Shown here in pieces: positions 1-5,379 of a stretch of DNA of 5,379 bases. Below the pieces are notes generated by a model. That model had not been told where the DNA came from and searched no databases. It saw nothing but the letters and a program-made list of their open reading frames with translations. The DNA lies in assembly GCA_937873345.1 (NCBI GenBank), contig CALMRL010000052.1, positions 1 to 5,379 of the forward strand, in the 5' to 3' direction. The position numbers and the translations under genes are program-made. The stretch comes from an uncultured Beijerinckiaceae bacterium. Lineage in GTDB: Bacteria; Pseudomonadota; Alphaproteobacteria; Rhizobiales; Beijerinckiaceae. How positions within the stretch are numbered: the stretch's first letter is position 1; every line of letters starts with the position of its first letter.

Positions 1-1141
1 GCGGATGCCCCGCGAGCCGCACGTGCCTTTTCCGCCAGCGACATCGCCGACCTGCTGAAGCACAACGGCGCCCGCGACGCCAAGCCGGCGGGGCCGCGCA
101 CGGAGGCCGCACGCGCCGAGAGCGGCCGGATCGAGAGCAAGGTCGATGCGCTGCGCCCGCTCGACGTGCCGGTCGGGCAGCTCGCGCCGGCTGCCGTCGT
201 CTCGACCGCAATGGCCGGCAACGCACTGCCGACGCCTGAAGGTCGAGATCCTGCTCGATCGGGCGCACGCCCCGCCGGGCGTGATCGACGGTCGCTTCGG
301 CTCGAACTTCACCAAGGCGATCGCGACCTTTGAGACGCTGCGCAGCCTCCCCGTCGACGGCAAGCTGACGCGCGCGGTGTGGGACGAGCTCGGCGGCGAC
401 GCCGCGGCACCGGTGCTCGGCACCTACGAGATCAAGCCCGCCGACGTGGTCGGGCCCTTCTACCCCGACCTGTCGCCGGACTACTCCGAGCAGGCGAGGA
501 TGCCGGACCTGGGGTATCGCTCCGCCGAGGAGATGTTCGGCGAGCGCTTCCACATGGACCGCAAGTTCCTGCGAGCGCTCAACCCAAGTGTCGACATGGG
601 CGTCGCCGGCAACCGCATCGTCGTCGCCGAGGTGGCGACGCTGCCGCTCGCCGCCCGCATCGGCCGCATCGACGTCGACAAGGGCCGCGGCGAGGTGCTG
701 GCCTACGACGCGGGAGGCGAGCTGGTGACCGGATATCCCGCCACGATCGGCTCGGACGAACTGCCCTCGCCGTCGGGCACATGGATGGTGCGCGGCGTCG
801 CGCCCCACCCGACCTACACCTACGACCCGAAGAAGAACTTCCAGCAGGGCACGCTCACCCAGAAGCTGATCCTGCCGCCGGGACCAAACAATCCCGTCGG
901 CGCCGCCTTCATCGCGCTGACCAAGCCGACCTACGGCATCCACGGCACGCCCGATCCCTCGAAGATCGACAAGACGCGCTCGCACGGCTGCGTGCGGCTG
1001 ACGAACTGGAACGCCGTCGAGCTGGCGGGGCTGGTGCAGGTCGGCGCCACGGTGAACTTCATCGAGAAGCCGGGCGCGCCGGTGGAGCCGCGCGAGCCGG
1101 ACATCGCCTCGCTGATCGCCGGCGGATCGTCGGTGCGCTGA
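1..1141 (+). CDS. L,D-transpeptidase (PG-binding + YkuD), 5'-partial with apparent frame break
   Basis: Periplasmic L,D-transpeptidase expected to form 3-3 peptidoglycan cross-links or attach proteins to the wall through a cysteine acyl-enzyme. The main body reads in frame 2 from about 236 to the TGA at 1139-1141. A PG_binding_1-like segment (LLDRA..PPGVIDGRFGSN, about 236-400) comes first. A LysM-like stretch follows (TYEIKP at 422, then FHMDRKFLRALNP and NRIVV to about 625). The YkuD domain (about 665-1065) carries YGIHGT (His codon 941-943) and SHGCVRLTNW (catalytic Cys codon 989-991). The first in-frame ATG is at 146, but the 30 residues after it are Arg/Ser/Cys-rich and look like out-of-frame sequence. 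From 1 to about 235, frame 1 instead gives GC3-rich, plausible protein (FSASDIADLLKHNGARDAKP... NALPTP) that would join directly to LKVEILLDRA in frame 2. I therefore treat 1-1141 as one gene with a frame break near 235. Signal peptide and true start lie outside the window. The family call is firm; the functional state of this copy is uncertain. Confidence 0.85.
230..240 (+). other. Apparent frameshift site in L,D-transpeptidase gene
   Basis: Frame 1 is coding-like up to the codons for ALPTP ending at 237. Beyond that it turns Arg-rich and stops at the TGA at 331-333. Frame 2 becomes coding-like from the CTG at 236-238 (LKVEILLDRA). One extra base, such as the C at 235, or two missing bases would make the two halves continuous. 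No long homopolymer or classical slippery heptamer is visible, so a real indel mutation or a sequence error is more likely than programmed frameshifting. Confidence 0.6.
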
Positions 1142-1174
1142 CCCGCCTTAGTCTTCCCCCGCGATCACTCCCGG

Positions 1175-1777
1175 TCAGAACGTCTCCGTGACGAGATAGA
1201 AGTGGCCATCGAGCCGTCGCACGCCGATCCCAAAGGCGGGATCAAGCAGGGGTGGAGACGACGGGCCGACCGATCGCGCACGCGATCGCCAAGTATCGGA
1301 CCAGGCCTCCCGCGGTCGGGCGATCTCTCCGCTCTCGTCATAGACCATGAAGTAGAGGACGTTGACCACAGCAACGCCGCCCGTCTCCCCGACTTGCCAC
1401 GCCGCAAGACGCAAACCTGCTTCGTCTGGGCGGTGCGCTATGTCCGCCATGTACCTCGCTCTGTTCCGCTCCAGCCGGAAGCGGTCGTAAGGGGACGCCG
1501 CGGTCAGGGTGTGGAAGGCGAGTGCGGGGATCGGCAGCGCAACCAGAACCGAGGCAACCTTCCGCCAGCGACGCCGCGTGAGATTGGCGATCAAGGCAGC
1601 CAGCAGAAACAGGCTAGCGAGACCCGCCGGTAGCAGCATCAAGGGGACGAGAAGCAGCCAGAGATTGAAGTCCCTGTCCAATTCGTCACCGGATGCGACC
1701 CAGATGGCAGCGACGATCGCAACGAGCGCGTAGACGAGGCTGAAACGATCCCTTTGCGTGGGGGCGGTCTTGGACAT
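1175..1777 (-). CDS. Hypothetical three-helix membrane protein (200 aa)
   Basis: I do not recognise a named family. The 200-residue product has three hydrophobic segments at about residues 12-30, 39-66 and 74-94. A basic TRRRWRK loop lies between the second and third. By the positive-inside rule the N-terminus and this loop are cytoplasmic, placing the last ~105 residues in the periplasm. That C-terminal part contains the Arg-rich RFRLERNRARYM, then GLRLAAWQVGETGGVAVVNV, YFMVYDESGEIARP, and the end RRLDGHFYLVTETF. The ATG at 1775-1777 is the first start codon after an in-frame stop at 1835-1837. No Shine-Dalgarno sequence precedes it (the upstream mRNA is pyrimidine-rich). Codons such as AGA, AGG, ATA, CTA and TTG are used here but nearly absent from the PBP1A gene, suggesting low expression or a different origin. 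It lies 126 bp after the PBP1A stop on the same strand and converges on the L,D-transpeptidase gene. Confidence 0.75.
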   Translation of the reverse strand: MSKTAPTQRDRFSLVYALVAIVAAIWVASGDELDRDFNLWLLLVPLMLLPAGLASLFLLAALIANLTRRRWRKVASVLVALPIPALAFHTLTAASPYDRFRLERNRARYMADIAHRPDEAGLRLAAWQVGETGGVAVVNVLYFMVYDESGEIARPREAWSDTWRSRARSVGPSSPPLLDPAFGIGVRRLDGHFYLVTETF

Positions 1778-1878
1778 GGGGCGGTGGGAGGTTTCGGGAA
1801 AAGCTACAAGGCCGCCGCTCGCCGCGTTCCGCGACTAGGCTCATCTCCCTGAGGTCGCCTCGCGATCCCTCGCCATGG

Positions 1879-1902
1879 GCCGCGGTAGGACCGAGCCGCG
1901 GC
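1879..1902 (-). terminator. GC-rich stem-loop just after the PBP1A stop codon
   Basis: GCCGCGG at 1879-1885 pairs with CCGCGGC at 1896-1902, a 7-bp perfect stem with a 10-base loop. It begins one base beyond the PBP1A stop codon on the minus strand. No T-tract follows, so it is not a canonical intrinsic terminator. Each arm contains a self-complementary CCGCGG, which makes a chance pairing likelier. It could slow transcription or protect the 3' end of the mRNA. Confidence 0.3.
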
Positions 1903-1903
1903 G

Positions 1904-4303
1904 TCAGTACAGACCCGACCCCACCACCTGCTCGGCATCGGCGCCGCCGCTGGGCGCAGCGCGCGGGCCAGGGTCGCCGCTGTAGCCTTCCGGCGGTGCG
2001 GTGCCCGGCTTGAAGGCTTCGAGGATCGAGCCCGAGCCCGACGAGCGCTGGCCGGAGCGGGCGTCGACCGGGATCAGCTTGATGCCGGGCGGTACGCGGA
2101 AGGGGATGTCGGGCTTGTTCTTCAGGGCCATCGCCATGAAGTCGCGGAAGATCGGCGCGGTGTAGAGAGCAGCCTGCGCGGAGTCGCCGAGCGAGCGGGG
2201 GCGGTCGTAGCCCATGAACACGCCGACCGCGAGATCGGGCGAGTAGCCGACGAACCACAGATCCTTGGCGTCGTTGGTCGTGCCGGTCTTGCCGGCGAGG
2301 TGCTTGCCGACGGAACGGATCACCTGCCCCGTGCCGCGCTGGATCACGCCCTCCATGATCGAGGTGATCTGATAGGCGGTGAGAGGGTCGAGCACCTGCT
2401 CGCGCTTGTCGACCAGCGTCGGCTCCGGCTCGTCGCTGACGAACTTCGGCTCGTTACAGTTCTGGCAGCTGCGCTCGTCGTGCCGGTAGATGGTATGACC
2501 CCAGCGGTCCTGGATGCGGTCGATCAGCGTCGACTTGATCTTGCGGCCGCCGTTGGCGAGCATCGAGTAGGCGGTGGTCATCTTCATCAGCGTCGTCTCG
2601 CCGGCGCCGAGCGAGAAGCTGAGGTAGGGCGGCAGGTCGTCGTAGATGCCGAAGCGCTTGGCGTATTCCGCGATGAGCGGCATGCCGACGTCGCGAGCGA
2701 GGCGCACCGTCATCTGGTTGATCGAGTGCTCGACGCCGTAGCGCAGCGTGTGCGGCCCGCCCGACTTGCCTTCGAAGTTCTGCGGCGACCACACTCCCAG
2801 GCCCGGCCCCTGGTCGATCGAGATCGGCTCGTCGAGCACGATGGACGAGGGGGTGTAGCCGTTATCGAGCGCGGTCGCGTAGACGATCGGCTTGAACGAC
2901 GAGCCGGGCTGGCGCATCGCCTGCGTCGCGCGGTTGAAGTTCGACTGGTCGAAGGAGAAGCCGCCCACCATCGCGAAGACCCGGCCGGTGTAGGGATCCA
3001 TCGCGACGATGCCGCCGCCGACCTCGGGGATCTGGCGCAGGCGCACCTGGTCGGGCTTGCCGTCGATCGGCTCGGCGTAGACGACGTCGCCGACCGTCAG
3101 GCCGTTGCGCCCGGTGCCTTTCGTCCAGTGCAGGCCGGCCTGCACCATCGTCGCCATCTCGCGGTCGCGGTTGACGCGACCGTCGGGGTCGCGGCGCGGC
3201 TGCAGGCCGACCTGGGCATCGTTGCCGTTCATGTCCAGCACCACGGCGAGGCGCCAGGGCTTGACGTCGCCGAGCGCGGGGACGTCGGCCAGCGGCGGAC
3301 CCCAATCGCCGCCGATGTCGATGTGGCGCATCGGTCCGCGGAAGCCGTGCGCCTCGTCGTAGCGGACCAATCCGTCGACCAGCGCCTTGCGGGCCAGCGC
3401 CTGCATCTTCGGATCCAGCGTGGTTCGGACCGACAGGCCGCCCTCGTAGAGCTTCTTCTCGCCGAACTTGTCGCCCAGCTCGCGGCGCACCTCCTCGGCG
3501 AAAAAGCCGGAATAGTAGGTGTTGGGCGACAGCACGCGCGGGTTGACGTCGAGCGGCTGCTGCTTGGCATGATCGCCGTCGGCCTTCGACACGTAGCCGT
3601 TCTCGACCATGCGGTCGATGACGTAGTTGCGCCGGTCGAGCGCCTTCTCGCGATGGGTGAAGGGGTGGTAGTTGTTCGGCCCCTTCGGGAGCGCGGCGAG
3701 ATAGGCGACCTCGGCCACGGTCAGCTCGTGCACCGACTTGCCGTAGTAGTTCAGCGCCGCGGCGGCGACGCCGTAGTTGCCCAGCCCGAGATAGATCTCG
3801 TTGAGATACAGCTCGAGGATCTTTTCCTTCGAGTAGGCCGATTCGATGCGGAAGGAGAGCAGCGCCTCCTTGATCTTGCGGTCGTAGGATCGCTCGTTGG
3901 TCAGGAGGAAGTTCTTGGCCACCTGCTGGGTGATGGTCGAGGCGCCCTGCATGTGGCCGCCTTCGACCTGCACCATCAGGGCCCGCACGATACCCTCGGG
4001 GTCGACGCCAGCGTGGGTATAGAAGGTCTTGTCCTCGGCCGAGATGAAGGCTTCCTTCACCAGGGCGGGGATGGCCGAGGACGGCAGGTAGAGACGCCGC
4101 TCGTGCGAGTACTCCGCCAGCACGGTGCCGTCGCCGGCGTGCACGCGGGTCATCACCGGGGGCTCGTAGTTCTTCAGCTGGGTGTAGTCCGGCAGCTCCT
4201 GCTCGTACTTCCACACCACCGCCGCGGCGGCGAGGGCACCGACCACGAACACGATCGCGCCCGTCGCGAAGATCAGGCCGAGGAAGCGGGCAATCAGGCG
4301 CAT
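1904..4303 (-). CDS. mrcA: Penicillin-binding protein 1A, bifunctional glycosyltransferase/transpeptidase
   Basis: Class A PBP, 799 aa, anchored in the inner membrane and acting in the periplasm. It polymerises lipid II into glycan strands and cross-links stem peptides by D,D-transpeptidation; it is a beta-lactam target. An N-terminal membrane anchor (about residues 5-31) precedes a GT51 domain (about 65-235) with EDKTFYTH (catalytic Glu90), GASTITQQVAKN, RKIKEA and LELYLNEIYLG. An OB-like region occupies about 330-425. The transpeptidase domain (about 430-720) has SSFK (nucleophile Ser468, Lys471), SIN (527-529) and KTGTT (672-676). Cys613 and Cys616 form a CxxC pair between SxN and KTG. The tail from about 740 is Gly/Pro/Ser-rich and ends GSGLY. 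I chose the ATG at 4301-4303, not the in-frame ATG at 4367-4369: it has GGGAG five bases upstream and starts the membrane anchor directly (MRLIARFLGLIF). It follows the amidase gene on the same strand with a 196-bp gap. Nothing in it looks broken. Confidence 0.97.
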   Translation of the reverse strand: MRLIARFLGLIFATGAIVFVVGALAAAAVVWKYEQELPDYTQLKNYEPPVMTRVHAGDGTVLAEYSHERRLYLPSSAIPALVKEAFISAEDKTFYTHAGVDPEGIVRALMVQVEGGHMQGASTITQQVAKNFLLTNERSYDRKIKEALLSFRIESAYSKEKILELYLNEIYLGLGNYGVAAAALNYYGKSVHELTVAEVAYLAALPKGPNNYHPFTHREKALDRRNYVIDRMVENGYVSKADGDHAKQQPLDVNPRVLSPNTYYSGFFAEEVRRELGDKFGEKKLYEGGLSVRTTLDPKMQALARKALVDGLVRYDEAHGFRGPMRHIDIGGDWGPPLADVPALGDVKPWRLAVVLDMNGNDAQVGLQPRRDPDGRVNRDREMATMVQAGLHWTKGTGRNGLTVGDVVYAEPIDGKPDQVRLRQIPEVGGGIVAMDPYTGRVFAMVGGFSFDQSNFNRATQAMRQPGSSFKPIVYATALDNGYTPSSIVLDEPISIDQGPGLGVWSPQNFEGKSGGPHTLRYGVEHSINQMTVRLARDVGMPLIAEYAKRFGIYDDLPPYLSFSLGAGETTLMKMTTAYSMLANGGRKIKSTLIDRIQDRWGHTIYRHDERSCQNCNEPKFVSDEPEPTLVDKREQVLDPLTAYQITSIMEGVIQRGTGQVIRSVGKHLAGKTGTTNDAKDLWFVGYSPDLAVGVFMGYDRPRSLGDSAQAALYTAPIFRDFMAMALKNKPDIPFRVPPGIKLIPVDARSGQRSSGSGSILEAFKPGTAPPEGYSGDPGPRAAPSGGADAEQVVGSGLY

Positions 4304-4335
4304 GGCGTCTCCCACGCCGGTCGGGCAGTGGCCCG
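4304..4335 (-). promoter_or_regulatory. Tandem small hairpins in the PBP1A leader, SD in the loop
   Basis: On the minus strand CGGGC-CACT-GCCCG (4335-4322) is followed by a three-base spacer and then GGCGT-GGGAG-ACGCC (4318-4304), which abuts the ATG. Both are perfect 5-bp stems. The second presents the Shine-Dalgarno bases as its 5-nt loop. Folding could tune ribosome access. In DNA this GC-rich, short stems arise by chance, so a regulatory role is inference. Confidence 0.4.
4309..4313 (-). promoter_or_regulatory. Shine-Dalgarno sequence of the PBP1A gene
   Basis: On the minus strand GGGAG is followed by ACGCC and then the ATG at 4301-4303, a normal 5-base spacing. It fixes the start at 4303 and argues against the longer reading from 4369, whose extra residues (PSDGAQRGPWPG...) look non-coding. 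Confidence 0.8.
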
Positions 4336-4441
4336 GCCATGGACCGCGTTGCGCTCCGTCGCTTGGCATCTCCGCCGGTGCCCGAGGTGAGGGACGGCGA
4401 CCCCTGCCCTATCCCGCGACACTGTAGCGATCTTGTGGCAG

Positions 4442-4459
4442 GCCCGCGCCTGCGCGGGC
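4442..4459 (-). terminator. GC-rich palindrome downstream of the amidase gene
   Basis: GCCCGCGC at 4442-4449 and GCGCGGGC at 4452-4459 form a perfect 8-bp inverted repeat around two bases (7-bp stem with a 4-nt loop if the innermost pair opens). It lies about 40 bases past the amidase stop codon on the minus strand and about 140 bases before the PBP1A start. There is no T-tract. It could be a weak terminator or attenuator partly separating amidase and PBP1A transcription, or an mRNA processing or stability hairpin. Confidence 0.35.
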
Positions 4460-4499
4460 ACGCCTCACGGGCAAGTCCCGGGAAATCCTTCCGCGCGGC

Positions 4500-5379
4500 C
4501 TATTTCGGCTCGACGAGCCCGGCGCTGAGCTGCGGCGGCGGTACAGCGTGCTGTCCGGCGAAATAGGCTTCCACCGCCTCGGCCATCCGGCCCGTCGCCT
4601 TGTCGCGCCATTCCTCGGACTGGAACGCCGCCGCATCCGTCGTGCTCGACAGGTAGCCGAGCTCGACGAGCACGGAGGGCACGTCGGGCGCCTTGAGCAC
4701 GACGAAGCCGGCCGAGCGCTGCGGGTTCCTGTTCAGCCGTCCCACAACCTTCCAGTAGTTCACCAGGGTGCGGGCGAAGACGTGGCTGTAGGCCCGCGTC
4801 TCCTGCCGCGTGAGATCGAAGAGGATGTCGTGGACGTCGCCCGTGTCGGCCTGGCCGGCGACGCCGGCGGCGGCATCGGCCGCGTTCTCCTTGGCGGCGA
4901 CGGTGGCGGCGTAGGTGTCGGAAGCCCTGTCGGAGACGGTGTAGACAGTGGCGCCACTGACGTCCGACGCATCACGGCTTGCGTCGGGCAGGGTATCGGC
5001 ATGTACCGAGATCATCAGCGCCGCCCCGGCGCGGCGCGCGATGCCGACCCGTTCGCTCAGCGGGATGAAGACGTCGGCCGATCGGGTCAGCACGATGGAA
5101 TAGCGGCCGCTCGCCTCCAGACGCGCCGCCAGGGAGCGTGCGAAGGCCAGCGTCAGCTCCTTCTCGACGATGCCGTTGCGCTCGGCGCCGTTGTCGGGGC
5201 CGCCGTGGCCGGGATCGATCACGATCACCGGCCGCGCCGCGACCCGGCCGATAGCCGGTGCCTCCCGCGGGGCGACCGGCGCAGCGACGAGGGTCGCGGC
5301 GGCTTGCGATCCGTGCGTCGCCGTTTCGAAGCCCGTCCTGTCGGTTCTGGCGAGCCGGAGCGTCAGCACGGGAATTTCC
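4500..5379 (-). CDS. amiC: N-acetylmuramoyl-L-alanine amidase (Amidase_3), N-terminus beyond window
   Basis: Zinc-dependent periplasmic amidase that cleaves the bond between N-acetylmuramic acid and L-alanine, used to split septal peptidoglycan at cell separation. Counting from a GTG codon at 5367-5369, the Amidase_3 domain covers about residues 47-272. It has VIDPGHGG (Zn ligand His55), IVEKEL (Glu69), ISVHAD (His123) and VLVELGYLS (catalytic Glu236). The stretch between His123 and Glu236 includes DVHDILFDLTRQET, matching the inhibitory helix region of AmiA/B/C enzymes that are switched on by EnvC/NlpD-type LytM factors. The frame stays open to the window edge (EIPVLTLRLARTDR...), and these residues look like the last strand of an AMIN domain, so the GTG is probably internal. 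TAG stop at 4500-4502. It precedes the PBP1A gene on the same strand. The enzyme class is firm; the symbol amiC is by analogy. Confidence 0.93.
   Translation of the reverse strand, partial: EIPVLTLRLARTDRTGFETATHGSQAAATLVAAPVAPREAPAIGRVAARPVIVIDPGHGGPDNGAERNGIVEKELTLAFARSLAARLEASGRYSIVLTRSADVFIPLSERVGIARRAGAALMISVHADTLPDASRDASDVSGATVYTVSDRASDTYAATVAAKENAADAAAGVAGQADTGDVHDILFDLTRQETRAYSHVFARTLVNYWKVVGRLNRNPQRSAGFVVLKAPDVPSVLVELGYLSSTTDAAAFQSEEWRDKATGRMAEAVEAYFAGQHAVPPPQLSAGLVEPK

Noticed and set aside
230..240. Programmed +1 frameshift in the L,D-transpeptidase gene
   Set aside because: No known slippery motif with an in-frame stop or stimulatory element is visible at the junction; an ordinary indel or sequence error is simpler.
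1142..1174. Bidirectional terminator between the convergent genes
   Set aside because: The 33-bp gap shows no clear inverted repeat or T-tract.
379..1191. Overlapping plus-strand frame of 270 codons within the L,D-transpeptidase gene
   Set aside because: Arg-rich translation typical of a shifted frame in GC-rich DNA; the YkuD motifs are in the other frame.
1271..1288. Perfect inverted repeat CGATCGCG-CA-CGCGATCG
   Set aside because: It lies inside the hypothetical gene, encoding RSRARS, and is made of two copies of the self-complementary CGATCG, so chance is a sufficient explanation.
4304..4369. Upstream ATG at 4367-4369 as the PBP1A start
   Set aside because: The added 22 residues look non-coding and would put a hydrophilic stretch before the membrane anchor. 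The ATG at 4301-4303 has a well-spaced SD.
2300..4390. A 696-codon open frame antisense to the PBP1A gene
   Set aside because: It is the complementary shadow of a GC3-rich gene. The product is a low-complexity mix rich in H, R, V, L and D with no recognisable domain, while the opposite strand encodes a complete PBP1A.
4380..4499. Possible minus-strand promoter for PBP1A (for example around GGGATAGGGC)
   Set aside because: No pair of -35 and -10 elements with acceptable match and spacing could be found by eye.

Overview
The window is GC-rich (roughly two thirds G+C by eye, with strong G/C preference at third codon positions). It reads as chromosomal DNA of an alphaproteobacterium, most likely a Hyphomicrobiales (Rhizobiales) member. 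The reasons are a PBP1A with a rhizobial-style C-terminal tail ending in GLY, a directly adjacent Amidase_3 gene upstream of it on the same strand, and a PG-binding/YkuD L,D-transpeptidase of a kind I associate with that group. The taxonomic call is inference from remembered family features, not from a search.

Layout, left to right. Positions 1-1141 (+) hold an L,D-transpeptidase cut by the left window edge. Its 5' part reads in one frame and its main body in another, with an apparent single-site frame break near 235. A 33-bp convergent gap follows. Positions 1175-1777 (-) encode an unrecognised 200-residue protein with three predicted membrane helices and looser codon usage than its neighbours. 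After a 126-bp gap, 1904-4303 (-) encodes penicillin-binding protein 1A (799 aa), complete and with all catalytic motifs. A 196-bp gap contains the ribosome-binding site inside a small hairpin and a GC-rich palindrome. Positions 4500-5379 (-) encode an N-acetylmuramoyl-L-alanine amidase whose N-terminal part runs off the right edge. No gap exceeds 200 bases.

Three of the four genes act on periplasmic peptidoglycan. The amidase splits septal wall by removing stem peptides. PBP1A polymerises glycan and makes 4-3 cross-links. The L,D-transpeptidase makes 3-3 cross-links or attaches proteins to the wall. The amidase and PBP1A form a same-strand pair; the L,D-transpeptidase is convergent and independent. 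I see no RNA gene, mobile element, CRISPR array or novel multi-gene system. The points most worth checking are the frame break in the transpeptidase gene, the structured translation-start region of the PBP1A gene, and the odd membrane-protein gene between the two.
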